Shown piece by piece: positions 27,801-42,700 of a DNA stretch of 64,000 nt. A program made the translations under genes and the position numbers. Under the pieces are notes generated by a model, which worked only from the letters and a program-made list of their open reading frames with translations, ran no database searches and had not been told where the DNA came from. This DNA is from JAOXRU01 sp965247735 (GTDB lineage: Bacteria > Bacteroidota > Bacteroidia > Flavobacteriales > Flavobacteriaceae). The DNA lies in NCBI GenBank assembly GCA_965247735.1, contig CBDFHN010000002.1, forward strand, positions 1,302,001 through 1,366,000, given 5' to 3'. Numbering within the stretch: position 1 is the stretch's first letter; every line of letters begins with the position of its first letter.

Positions 27801-30800
27801 TCTACAAGTAACACATCAATATTAGCTACTGAAGTACAGCCTGCATTGGTCACGGTAATATCATTGTATGTTCCTGCTGATAAGCCTGAAATTGTTCCTG
27901 TATTACTAGACACCGTCATGGATACAGTCTGTGCTGTTGTCGTCGCATCTTCATAATCAACAGTATAGGTTCCATCTGCTAGATTGGTCGTTGTTAAACT
28001 GATGCTTCCATCTGTTCCCGAACATGTACTAGGATCTGTTGTTGTTCCTAAAGTCAATGTTGGGATTACTGGATCTACAAGTAACACATCAATATTGGCT
28101 ACTGAAGTACAGCCTGCATTGGTTACCGTAATATTATTATAGATCCCTGCTGATAAGTTTGAAATTGTTCCTGTATTACTAGACACCGTCATGGATACAG
28201 TCTGTGCTGTTGTCGTCGCATCTTCATAATCAACAGTATAGGTTCCATCTGCTAGATTGGTCGTTGTTATTAAAATACTCCCATCTGTTCCTGAACATGT
28301 ACTAGGATCTGTTGTTGTTCCTAAAGTCAATGTTGGGATTACAGGATCTACAAGTAACACATCAATATTGGCTACTGAAGTACAGCCTGCATTGGTCACG
28401 GTAATATCATTGTATGTTCCTGCTGCCAAGCCTGAAATTGTTCCTGTATTACTAGATACCGTCATGGATACAGTCTGTGCTGTTGTCGTCGCATCTTCAT
28501 AATTAACAATATAGATTCCATCTGCAAGATTGCTCGTACTTATTGAAATGCTTCCATCTGTTCCCGAACATGTACTAGGATCTGTTGTTGTTCCTAAAGC
28601 CAATGTTGGGATTACTGGATCTACAAGTAACACATCAATATTGGCTACTGAAGTACAGCCTGCATTGGTTACCGTAATATCATTATAGATCCCTGCTGAT
28701 AAGTTTGAAATTGTTCCTGTATTGCTTAACACTGCCATGGATACAGTCTGTGCTGTTGTCGTAGAATCTTCATAATCAACAGTATAGGTTCCATCTGCTA
28801 GATTGGTCGTTGTTATTGAAATACTCCCATCTGTGCCTGAACATGTACTAGGATCTGTTGTTGTTCCTAAAGTCAATGTTGGGATTACTGGATCTACAAG
28901 TAACACATCAATATTGGCTACTGAAGTACAGCCTGCATTGGTTACTGTAATATCATTATAGATCCCTGCTGATAAGTTTGAAATTGTTCCTGTATTACTA
29001 GACACCGTCATGGATACAGTCTGTGCTGTTGTCGTCGCATCTTCATAATCAACAATATAGGTTCCATCTGCTAGATTCGTCGTTGTTATTGAAATACTCC
29101 CATCTGTGCCTGAACATGTACTAGGATCTGTTGTTGTTCCTAAAGTCAGTGTTGGTGTTGCTGGATCTACAAGTAACACATCAATATTTGCTACTGAAGT
29201 ACAGCCTGCATTGGTTACCGTGATATTATCATAGGTTCCTGCTGCCAAGCTTGAAATTGTTCCTGTATTACTAGACACCGTCATGGATACAGTCTGTGCT
29301 GTTGCTGTAGCATCTTCATAATTAACAATATAGGTTCCATCTGCTAGATTGCTCGTACTTATTATAATACTTCCATCTGTTCCCGAACATGTACTAGGAT
29401 CTGTTATTGTTCCTAATGTTAAGGTTGGTGTTGCTGGATCTACAAGTAACACATCAATATTGGCTACTGAAGTACAGCCTGCATTGGTTACTGTAATATC
29501 ATTATAGATCCCTGCTGATAAGCTTGAAATTGTTCCTGTATTACTAGACACCGTCATGGATACAGTCTGTGCTGTTGTCGTCGCATCTTCATAATCAACA
29601 GTATAGGTTCCATCTGCTAGATTGGTCGTTGTTAAACTGATGCTTCCATCTGTTCCCGAACATGTACTAGGATCTGTTGTTGTTCCTAAAGTCAATGTTG
29701 GGATTACTGGATCTACAAGTAACACATCAATATTGGCTACTGAAGTACAGCCTGCATTGGTTACTGTAATATCATTATAGGTTCCTGCTGATAAGTCTGA
29801 AATTGTTCCTGTATTACTAGACACCGCCATGGATACAGTCTGTGCTGTTGTCGTCGCATCTTCATAATCAACAGTATAGATTCCATCTGCTAGATTGGTC
29901 GTACTTATTATAATACTTCCATCTGTTCCCGAACATGTACTAGGATCTGTTATTGTTCCTAAAGTCAATGTTGGTGTTGCTGGATCTACAAGTAACACAT
30001 CAATATTTCCTACTGAAGTACAGCCTGCATTGGTTACCGTGATATTATCATAGGTTCCTGCTGATAAGCCTGAAATTGTTCCTGTATTACTAGACACCGC
30101 CATGGATACAGTCTGTGCTGTTGTCGTCGCATCTTCATAATCAACAATATAGGTTCCATCTGCTAGATTGGTCGTTGTAAAGCTGATACTTCCATCTTTT
30201 CCTGAACAAGTTGTTGGATTGCTTCCTGAGCCTGACATGGCTAATACTGGTGCTAATGGTGCATTTAAGACCACATCGATACTTGCTGCTGAACTACAAC
30301 CCGCATTGCTTACCGTGATATTATCATAGGTTCCTGCACTTAATCCTGAAATGGTTCCGCTATTGCTTAATACGATTAAGTTTGCGGTGATTCCTGTTGT
30401 TATTCCATCATCATAAGTAACAGTATATGTTCCATCTGATAGGTTCGTTGTTGTAAAGCTGATACTTCCATCTGTTCCTGAACATGTTGTTGGATTGCTT
30501 CCTGAGCCTGAGATGGCTAATACTGGCGCTAATGGTGCATTTAAGACCACATCGATACTTGCTGCTGAACTACATCCCGCATTGCTTACCGTGATATTAT
30601 CATAGGTTCCTGCTGCCAAGCTTGAAATTGTTCCTGTATTACTAGACACCGCCATGGATACAGTCTGTGCTGTTGTCGTCGCATCTTCATAATTAACAAT
30701 ATAGGTTCCATCTGCAAGGTTCGTTGTTGTTAAACTGATGCTTCCATCTGTTCCCGAACATGTACTAGGATCTGTTGTTGTTCCTAAAGTCAATGTTGGT

Positions 30801-33790
30801 GTTGTTGGATCTACAAGTAACACATCAATATTAGCTACTGAAGTACAGCCTGCATTGGTTACCGTCATATTATCATAAGTTCCTGCTGCCAAGCTTGAAA
30901 TTGTTCCTGTATTACTAGACACCGTCATGGATGCCGTTTGAGCTGTTGCTGTAGCATCTTCATAATTAACAATATAGGTTCCATCTGCTAGATTCGTCGT
31001 TGTTAAACTGATGCTTCCATCTGTACCTGAACATGTACTTGGATCTGTTATTGTTCCTAAAGTCAATGTTGGTGTTGCTGGATCTACAAGTAACACATCA
31101 ATATTAGCTACTGAAGTACAGCCTGCATTGGTCACGGTAATATCATTGTATGTTCCTGCTGATAAGCCTGAAATTGTTCCTGCATTGCTTAACACTGCCA
31201 TGGATGCCGTTTGAGCTGTTGCTGTAGCATCTTCATAATTAACAATATAGGTTCCATCTGCTAGATTGCTCGTACTTATTATAATACTTCCATCTGTGCC
31301 TGAACATGTGCTTGGATCTGTTGTTGTTCCTAAAGCCAATGTTGGGATTACTGGATCTACAAGTAACACATCAATATTGGCTACTGAAGTACAACCTGCA
31401 TTCGTCACGGTAATATCATTGTATGTTCCTGCTGATAAGCCTGAAATTGTTCCTGCATTGCTTAACACTGCCATGGATGCCGTTTGAGCTGTTGCTGTAG
31501 CATCTTCATAATTAACAATGTAAGTTCCATCTGCAAGATTGCTCGTACTTATTATAATACTTCCATCTGTTCCTGAACATGTACTAGGATCTGTTGTTGT
31601 TCCTAAAGTCAATGTTGGTGTTGCTGGATCTACAAGTAACACATCAATATTAGCTACTGAAGTACAGTCTGCATTGGTTACCGTGATATTATCATAAGTT
31701 CCTGCTGCCAAGCTTGAAATTGTTCCTGTATTGCTTAACACTGTCATGGATACAGTCTGCGCTGTTGTTGTCGCATCTTCATAATCAACAGTATAGGTTC
31801 CATCTGCTAGATTGGTCGTTGTTATTGAAATACTCCCATCTATTCCTGAACATGTACTAGGATCTGTTGTTGTTCCTAAAGCCAATGTTGGGATTACTGG
31901 ATCTACAAGTAACACATCAATATTGGCTACTGAAGTACAGCCTGCATTGGTTACCGTCATATTATCATAGGTTCCTGCTGCCAAGTTTGAAATTGTTCCT
32001 GTGTTGCTAGACACTGCCATGGATGCTGTTTGAGCTGTTGTCGTCGCATCTTCATAATCAACAGTATATGTTCCATCTGCAAGGTTCGTTGTTGTTAAAC
32101 TGATACTTCCATCTGTGCCTGAACATGTACTAGGATCTGTTGTTGTTCCTAAAGTCAATGTTGGGATTACTGGATCTACAAGTAACACATCAATATTTGC
32201 TACTGAAGTACAACCTGCATTGGTTACCGTCATATTATCATAGGTTCCTGCTGCCAAGTTTGAAATTGTTCCTGTATTACTAGACACCGTCATGGATACA
32301 GTCTGTGCTGTTGTCGTCGCATCTTCATAATCAACAACATAGGTTCCATCTGCTAGATTGGTCGTTGTTAAACTTATGCTTCCATCTGTTCCCGAACATG
32401 TACTAGGATCTGTTGTTGTTCCTAAAGCCAATGTTGGGATTACGGGATCTACAAGTAACACATCAATATTGGCTACTGAGCTACAACCCGCATTGCTTAC
32501 CGTGATATTATCATAGGTTCCTGCACTTAATCCTGAAATGGTTCCGCTATTACTTAATACGATTAAGTTTGCGGTGATTCCTGTTGTTATTCCATCATCA
32601 TAAGTAACGTTATATGTTCCATCTGATAGATTCGTTGTTGTAAAGCTGATACTTCCATCTGTTCCTGAACAAGTTGTTGGATTGCTTCCTGAGCCTGACA
32701 TGGCTAATACTGGTGCTAATGGTGCATTTAAGACCACATCAATACTTGCCGCTGAACTACATCCCGCATTGCTTACCGTGATATTATCATAGGTTCCTGC
32801 ACTTAATCCTGAAATGGTTCCGCTATTGCTTAATACTATCAAGTTTGCGGTGATTCCTGTGGTTATTCCATCATCATAAGTAACGTTATATGTTCCATCT
32901 GCAAGATTCGTTGTTGTAAAGCTGATGCTACCATCTGTTCCTGAACATGTTGTTGGACTTGAACTTGACCCTAAAGTCAATATTGGAATTACTGGATCTG
33001 CAAGCAACACATCTATATTTGCAACTGAAATACAGCCTGCATTGGTTACCGTGATATTATCATAGGTTCCTGCTGCCAAGCTTGAAATTGTTCCTGTATT
33101 ACTAGACACCGTCATGGATACAGTCTGTGCTGTTGTCGTCGCATCTTCATAATCAACAGTATAGGTTCCATCTGCTAGATTGGTCGTTGTTATTGAAATA
33201 CTCCCATCTGTACCTGAACATGTGCTTGGATCTGTTGTTATTCCTAATGTTAAGGTTGGTGCTGCTGGATCTACAAGAAACACATCAATATTGGCTACTG
33301 ATGTACAGCCTGCATTGGTTACCGTCATATTATCATAGGTTCCTGCTGCCAAGCTTGAAATTGTTCCTGTATTACTAGACACCGTCATGGATACAGTCTG
33401 TGCTGTTGTCGACGCATCTTCATAATCAACAGTATAGGTTCCATCTGCTAGATTGGTCATTGTTATTGAAATGCTTCCATCTGTACCTGAACATGTACTA
33501 GGATCTGTTGTTGTTCCTAAAGTCAATGTTGGTGTTGCTGGATCTGCTAAAACAACAGCTTGAGTGAAACTATCAGTACACAAATTATCCATTTGACTTG
33601 TGATCACAAAATCATTATATACGGCTGCATCTAAATCAGTAATCGTATAAGTTCCACCAGTAATTGTTGCAGTAGAATTAACTACGACTGTATTCCTAGT
33701 ATAACTTATATTGAAAACTCCAGTGATAGGTAATGCATTACTTATTGTAATACTTCCATCTGTTCCTAAACATGTTGTTGGATCGGCACC
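24860..33790 (-). repeat. Tandem array of about 33 SprB-like repeats, 270- and 276-bp types
   Basis: Two unit types are interleaved. One has 90 residues (DPSTCSGTDG, YEDATTTAQTVSM, LLVDPVIPTLTLGTT). The other has 92 residues (NPTTCSGTDG, YDDGITTGITANL, VVLNAPLAPVLAISGSGS). The 90-residue type dominates 27500-33500 and the 92-residue type 24900-27450. The first unit (CLGTDG, about 33770) is the most divergent, and the last is truncated at 24860. The pattern TC.G.DGSI, DGTYTV, GTYDNITVTNAGC is like the SprB repeat (PF13573). Each unit has two cysteines, likely a disulfide. Confidence 0.93.
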
Positions 33791-36700
33791 TACTGCTAAA
33801 GCACTAGTTAAATCTATAGCACAAGAAACGGTAAGTATTCCAGCTGTTGAAATTTGTGGACAGTTATTCCCTTCACTTACAAAGCTAACTCTGTATTGAT
33901 TTCCTAAATCTCCGGTTACCAATACTGGTGTTGTATAACTCACTTGTATTTCTGTAGCTGTACTCCCTGTTGCTCCAACAATATCTGCAAAAGTTAATCC
34001 ATTATCAGTACTTAACTGCCATTGGTAGCTAAGATCAGTATTTATTGAAGTTGCTGGTATCGTTATTGGACTTAAAACAGCTGTACCAGTAGCGTTAAAA
34101 GTTGCTGTTGCTCCAACAAACGAAACTTGATTTGTTGGATTATTACTAACACCTACAGTAATTGCTTGTTGGAATATTATTTTTCCACCAACCGTAGTTG
34201 CTGGCAACGTAGTATATGCATTTCCAGAAACTCCTGCACTAATTACCAACCCATTAGCATCTACTCCACTATTAGTAAGAGTAGGAAGATCTGTTCCATA
34301 AATGCCTGTATCTCCACCATCTGCTGTACTATTTGCATAAGCTTCATTGGCATCACTACAACCATCACCATCGCTATCTAAATCTTGAATATCGGGTGTG
34401 CCATCTCCATCAGTATCTGTAGCATTGGTAATAGGATCATTATCACCGTCTGTATTAGTATCTTCAACAGTATCTAAAATACCATCATTATCGTCATCTA
34501 AATCACATATATTATTTATACCATCGGCATCTGGATCGTTTGCTGTAACTGTTCCAGCAATTGCACCATCTGTACAAACATCAATAATATATAAAACAGC
34601 CTGAGCTTCTAAATCGCAACCTACCCTATTGGCATGAGTTACAATAACTTTATAAATATTTTCATCATCTATAAGAGCTACTACTGGAAGTGTCAGGGTT
34701 TTATTTCTAGCACCAGAAATAGCTGTAAAACTCACTCCTGAATCTGTACTTACTTGCCATTGGTATGTTAGCTCTATATCTACATTAAGGGTTGTATCTG
34801 GATCGGGGATAAAATCTAATATTTCTGTAGCTGTTGCAGTTACTTCAAAAGTAGCTTCATCACCATCATTTACATTTTGGTCTACAGGAGCTGTTGCTAT
34901 TGCTACATTTATACTTGTTGTAGTTGTAGCTGTATTTCCTATATATGCTGTAGCAAAACCAGTAACTTTACCAGTAGCATTATCTACTCCGGTTCCATCT
35001 ACTTCTCCATCATCATTATCATCTGTATGGCCTGCTTCTAAGGCATCCTTACATCCATCATTATCAGAATCTGGATCTAAGCGATCTGGAGTTCCATCAT
35101 TATCCGTATCAATATCTATACATGTATTTTCTACAAAATATAGTTCTTGTGCCCATCCACCACCAGAAGCTCCACTTACTCCTTGAACTCTATAATATCT
35201 ATATGAACTTTCATTTGCAGGCATTTCCAATTTCGCAGAGTTATTACTCGCAAGAATAGGTACCGTGTTATTATAGGTCTGATTGGTTACAATATCTTCC
35301 CAAGTACTATTATTATTACTTCCCTGTATATGGTATATAGAAGCTGTAGTAAATAGTGTTTGTCCTGGGTAATGTCCTATTTCTATTGCCAATAATCTTA
35401 TGGGATTTGGCATTTCAAATTTCAACCAAGTAGTGCCTGGAAAGGTTCCAACTGGGCTACTTATAACATAGGTAGCGCCAGTACCAACAAAATCTATTCC
35501 ATCCACCAATCGTTGGATCTCTGCTACTCCATTAAAACTAAATGCAAGATCAGAACCTATTTGTATTGTAGATTTTACCGTCTGCTCTATAGTTCTAGAA
35601 CTACAATCGGCTTCATTTTCATCTAGAATCCCATCATTATCATCATCCAAATCTATTAAATCTCCTACCCCATCATTATCAGTATCGGCACATACATTTA
35701 ATGAAGAGAATAATGCAAAGTCATTATAGGTAGAGCTATAATTAATTGTACCTGTAGTTCCAGTTTCAAAACTATCTATTAACCCATTTGCATTAACATC
35801 TGCTCCTGTATTATAAGTACTTATATTATTGTTAGCTACCAATGTATTTCCAGATTCTACACTATCGCTACATCCATCTGCATCACTATCTAAATCTAAA
35901 TGATTTACTGTTCCATCTCCATCAACATCGTCTGTACATGTTGATTTTGGGTAATTGGAAGCTATAAAATTGTTAATGGAAAAACTAATTTCTCTTACTC
36001 CTGAATAGTAATTAGTCCCTGCCACTCCATAAATCCTATATTTTTTATAAACTGTTGTTGGGTTTATACTATTTGTAAAGGTATCTGTACCACTCACAAC
36101 TGTATTATGTGCTGCTGCAATTGATAAATCTACCCAAGTACTTCCATCATATCCTTGTAATTTAACTGTAGCACTTGCATTAGTTGTCATATACCAATTT
36201 ACCATATCAAAACTAAGCTCGGTAATTGCTATTGGCACTATTGGAGTTACTTCAAATAAAGTCTTATTTATTATTGACTGAGTAGGATTGAATGAAGAAT
36301 ATGTTGTTGTATTTCCATCAAAACTACGCTCTATACCTTCTCCTCCTCTGGTTGTTAAATCTGTAGTTACACTGGAAATAACATTTAATTCTTCGGCGCT
36401 AAAGAAACAATTTGGTGACTCTTCTGCATCTAAAATCCCATCGTTATCATCATCGATATCACTTAGATCTCCTATACCATCATTATCACTATCGGAACAT
36501 GCATTTAAAAAGCTTTCAATTGCATAGTTCGTGTATGTAATTGTATAGTTGATAGTACCTGTAGTTCCATCTTCAAAAATATCTAATAATCCATTGGAAT
36601 TTGCATCTGTTCCTGTATTATAGGTTGTAATATTATTATTGACTGGTACTGTATTACTTGCTTCTACACTATCACTACAGCCATCAGCATCGCTGTCTAG

Positions 36701-39700
36701 ATCTAAGTGATTAAATGTTCCATCTCCATCGGTGTCTTTATCATACAAACAGGTACTTGATTGGCTTGCACTAATATAAATACTTACTGCATGCCTTAGA
36801 GTATCATCTGCTATACTTCCATCAAAAACAATAGTTACATTACCAGCATTAAAATCATATTCAACTGGATGCCATTGTCCATCCCAAGGAATAGAAATGT
36901 CTTTTACTAGACCATTTACAGAAAGGTTAAGTGTTTTTCCTGGCTGAGCTCCTGTAGGACCGCCTCCTCCAGTATTTGTACCAAAACCTCCAAATAAAAC
37001 GGTAAGTGTACCTGATTTATCTGCGACAAATGTTGTTGTTGTTGCTTCTCCATTCACTAATGTTAAAAAAGAGGTAACCCCTGGCTCAGGAGCAGGAACT
37101 ATAATAGCCCCTGTAGCGTCAAAATGGCTATAGCCAATCCATTGAGACAAGGAAGAAATATCACTAGATCCTGTAGTATTACTCCATCCAGTAGGGGAAA
37201 CAGTATTGCCTGGTGTTCCATTTGTTGGAAATGGAAAAGTAAAATCATTCGAAAAACACTCATTCTCAACACTATCTAGTACTCCATCATTATCATCATC
37301 GATATCGATTAAATCTCCTATACCATCACCATCAGTATCTGAACATACATTATCAATTGCAGAAATAGCATAATCATAAGTTGATACATAGTTAATTGTT
37401 CCAGTAGTACCATCTTCAAAACTATCTAATAATCCATTAGCATTGGCGTCTGTTCCTGTGTTGTAATTAGCAATATCGTTATTAGTTACTAATGTATTCC
37501 CTGCTTCTATACTATCACTACAACCATCAGCATCACTATCTAGGTCTAAATGATTGAATGTTCCATCGGAATCGGTATCATTGGCATAACAGATGTTTGC
37601 TTGCAATCCAAATCCTTCTTCTCCAAATGCTCCTGTTACTGTGGTATGTGTAGTTGTTAATACAAAATCTGATGGCAATAAGTTGGTGTCAAAAATTACT
37701 GACCATGTTGCTGTACTATTATAACTGTCTATAGCCTGAACAACACTATTTCCTGTACTTATTACCGTACCATCAGATACATCTAATTGGTTGTCAGGAT
37801 CATAAACTATTGCGGTTACTGCTGGACTAAAATTAAACTGTATTGTTTGTCCTTCGGTATCATTTTCTGAATCAATATTTCCTGTAATTGTTGGTCCATA
37901 AGTAACATTGCCAATAAGCGCATTTGCTTGTGGAGAAACAGTATGTGTTACATTTATACTTGTTGCTGCATCACTAAAGATATAATGCAATCCATCTGCA
38001 CCAGAATAATTATTTCCTGCTACTAATGCTACACTAGCATCCGATAAATCTATTGTGTAATTAGCAATACCATTATCATTTGTAAATGTCCCTTCTATTA
38101 ATTGACTGCCAATTGGCATTGTATAGGTACCTGTAAGTGCTGTTCCATTTCCACATGATAATTCTTCGGTATCTAAAACACCATCATTATCATCATCCAG
38201 ATCTAGCAAATCTCCTACTCCATCATTATCGCTATCTGAACAAGAATTAAGTACTGCCGATATGGCTAAATAATAAGTTGAGGTATAATTAATAGTTCCT
38301 GTAGTACCATCTTCAAAACTATCTAATAACCCATTAGCATTGGCATCCAATCCTGTATTATAATTTGTAATATCATTACTTGCTACTAAAGTATTCCCGG
38401 CTTCTACACTATCACTACAACCATCAGCATCACTATCTAGATCTAAATGGTTTACTGTTCCATCTCCATCTGCATCATCTGTACATGATGTTTTTGGGTA
38501 ATCGGAAGCTATAAAATTGCTAATGGAAAAACTGATTTCTCTTACTCCTGAGTAGTAATTGGTCCCTGCTACTCCATAAATCCTATATTTTGTATAAACT
38601 GTTGTTGGGTTTATACTATTTGTAAAGGTATCTGTACCATTCGCAACTGTATTATGTGCCACTGCAATTGATAAATCTACCCAAGTACTTCCATCATAAC
38701 CTTGTAATTTAACTGTTGCACTTGCATTAGTTGTCATATACCAATTTACCATATCAAAACTAAGCTCGGTAATTGCTATTGGCACTATTGGAATTATTTC
38801 AAATAAAGTCTTATTTATTATTGACTGAGTAGGATTGAATGAAGAATATGTTGTTGTATTCCCATCAAAACTACGCTCTATACCTTCTCCTCCTCTGGTT
38901 GTTAAATCAGTAGTTACACTGGAGATAACATTTAATTCTGAAGCGGTAAAGAAACAATTAGGCGACTCTTCTGTATCTAATATTCCATCATTATCATCAT
39001 CAATATCTAATAAATCACCTATGCCATCACCATCAGTATCTGAACAGGCACTTAAGAAGTTTACAACTGCGAAATTCTCATACGTACTTGTATAGTTGAT
39101 GTTTCCAGTAGTACCATCTTCAAAACTGTCTATTAATCCATTAGCATTGGCATCTGTTCCTGTATTATAATTTGTAATATCATTACTTGCTACTAAGGTA
39201 TTTCCTGATTCCACACTATCACTACAACCATCAACATCGCTATCTAGATCTAAATGATTGAATGTTCCATCGGAATCGGTATCATTGGCATAACAGATAT
39301 TTGCTTTTAGTCCATAACCCTCTTCATCTAAATTGCCTGAAATAGCAGTATGCGTTGTCGTCAGCACAAAATCTGATGGCAATAAATTGGTATCAAAAAC
39401 TACAGACCATGTTGCCGTACTATTAAAATTATCGATAGTTGTTATTACCGTATCGCCAGAAGTAATTATGGTTCCATCTGCTATGTTTAACTGATTGTCT
39501 GGGTCATAAACTGTTGTGGTTACTGCGGGACTAAAATTAAACTGTATTGTTTGTCCTTCAGTATCATTTTCAGAATCGATATTACCTGTAATTGTTGGGC
39601 CGTAAGTAACATTTCCAATAAGTGTATTAGCCTGTGGAGCAATGGTATGAGTAACATTCATTGTTGGGCTAACATCATCAAATATATAATGCAATCCATT

Positions 39701-42700
39701 GCTATCAGCATAATTGTTTCCTGCAACTAATACAGCACTGGCATCAGATAAATCTATACTATAATCCGCAACTCCATTTCCATTGGTAAAGGTTCCTTCT
39801 ATTAATTGGGTTCCAATTGGTAGCGTATATGTTCCTGTTAGTGCTGTTCCGTTTCCACATGATAATTCTACGGTATCTAAAATTCCATCATTATCATCAT
39901 CTATATCCATTAAATCTCCTACTCCATCATTATCGCTATCTGAACAAGAATTAAGTACTGCCGATATGGCTAAATAATAAGTTGAGGTATAATTAATAGT
40001 TCCTGTAGTACCATCTTCAAAACTGTCTATTAATCCGTTGGCATTGGCGTCCAATCCTGTATTATAATTTGTAATATCATTACTTGCTACTAAGGTATTT
40101 CCAGCCTCTACACTATCACTACAACCATCAGCATCACTATCTAGATCTAAATGATTTACTGTTCCATCTCCATCTGCATCGTCTGTACATGTTGATTTTG
40201 GGTAATCGGAAGCTATAAAATTGCTAATGGAAAAACTGATTTCTCTTACTCCTGAGTAGTAATTGGTCCCTGCTACTCCATAAATCCTATATTTTTTATA
40301 AACTGTTGTTGGGTTTATACTATTTGTAAATGTATCTGTACCATTCGCAACTGTATTATGTGCCACTGCAATTGATAAATCTACCCAAGTACTTCCATCA
40401 TATCCTTGTAATTTAACTGTAGCACTTGCATTAGTTGTCATATACCAATTTACCATATCAAAACTAAGCTCGGTAATTGCTATTGGCACTATTGGAGTTA
40501 CCTCAAATAAAGTCTTATTTATTATTGACTGAGTAGGATTGAATGAAGAATATGTTGTTGTATTCCCATCAAAACTACGCTCTATACCTTCTCCTCCTCT
40601 GGTTGTTAAATCAGTAGTTACACTGGAGATAACATTTAATTCTGCAGTGGTGAAGAAACAATTTGGTGATTCTTCTGTATCTAATATTCCATCATTATCA
40701 TCATCAATATCTAATAAATCACCTATGCCATCACCATCAGTATCTGAACAGGCACTTAAGAAGTTTACAACTGCGAAGTTCTCATACGTACTTGTATAGT
40801 TGATGTTTCCAGTAGTACCATCTTCAAAACTATCTAATAATCCATTAGCATTGGCATCTGTTCCTGTATTATAATTTGTAATATCATTACTTGCTACTAA
40901 GGTATTTCCAGCCTCTACACTATCACTACAACCATCAGCATCACTATCTAAATCTAAATGGTTTACTGTTCCATCTCCATCTGCATCGTCTGTACATGAT
41001 GTTTTTGGGTAATCGGAAGCTATAAAATTGCTAATGGAAAAACTGATTTCTCTTACTCCTGAGTAGTAATTGGTCCCTGCTACTCCATAAATCCTATATT
41101 TTGTATAAACTGTTGTTGGGTTTATACTATTTGAAAAGGTATCTGTACCATTCGCAACTGTATTATGTGCCACTGCAATTGATAAATCTACCCAAGTACT
41201 TCCATCATAACCTTGTAATTTAACTGTAGCACTTGCATTAGTTGTCATATACCAATTTACCATATCAAAACTAAGCTCGGTAATTGCTATTGGCACTATT
41301 GGAGTTATTTCAAATAAAGTCTTATTTATTATTGACTGAGTAGGATTGAATGAAGAATATGTTGTTGTATTCCCATCAAAACTACGCTCTATACCTTCTC
41401 CTCCTCTGGTTGTTAAATCTGTAGTTACACTGGAGATAACATTTAATTCTGCAGCGGTGAAGAAACAATTAGGCGATTCTTCCGTATCTAATATTCCATC
41501 ATTATCATCATCAATATCTAATAAATCACCTACACCATCACCATCAGTATCTGAACAGGCACTTAAGAAGTTAACAACTGCGAAATTCTCATACGTACTT
41601 GTATAGTTGATGTTTCCCGTAGTACCATCTTCAAAACTGTCTATTAATCCATTAGCATTGGCATCTGTTCCTGTATTATAATTTGCAATATCATTACTTG
41701 CTACTAAGGTATTTCCTGATTCCACACTATCACTACAACCATCAGCATCACTATCTAGATCTAAATGATTGAATGTTCCATCGGAATCGGTATCATTGGC
41801 ATAACAGATATTTGCTTTTAGTCCATAACCCTCTTCATCTAAATTGCCTGAAATAGCAGTATGCGTTGTCGTCAGCACAAAATCTGATGGCAATAAATTG
41901 GTATCAAAAACTACAGACCATGTTGCCGTACTATTAAAATTATCGATAGTTGTTATTACCGTATCGCCAGAGGTTAGTATGGTTCCATCTGCTATGTTTA
42001 ACTGATTGTCTGGATCATAAACTGTTGTGGTTACTGCGGGACTAAAATTAAACTGTATTGTTTGTCCTTCAGTATCATTTTCAGAATCGATATTACCTGT
42101 AATTGTTGGCCCGTAAGTAACATTTCCAATAAGTGTATTAGCCTGTGGAGCAATGGTATGAGTAACATTCATTGTTGGGCTAACATCATCAAATATATAA
42201 TGTAATCCATTGCTATCAGCATAATTGTTTCCTGCAACTAATACAGCACTGGCATCAGATAAATCTATACTATAATCCGCAACTCCATTTCCATTGGTAA
42301 AGGTTCCTTCTATTAATTGGGTTCCAATTGGTAGCGTATATGCACCTGTTAGTGCTGTTCCATTGCCACATGATAATTCTACGGTATCTAAAACACCATC
42401 ATTATCATCATCCAGATCTAGCAAATCTCCTATACCATCATTATCAGAATCAGCACAGACATTAAGGATATTAACAATTCCGTATTTCGTATATGTTGAT
42501 GTGTAATTGATTGTTCCTGTTGTTCCGTCTTCATAAACATCTAGCAATCCATTAGCATTGGCATCCGCCCCTGTTTTATAGTTTACAACATCATTATTAG
42601 TTACTAGTGTATTGCTTGCTTCAACAGCATCACTACATCCATCTGCATCACTATCTAAGTCTAAATGATTGTATGTGCTATCACCATCGCTATCTTCTAA

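Noticed and set aside
17075..33790. CRISPR array
   Set aside because: The regular 270/276-bp repeats are coding, contiguous and without unique spacers.
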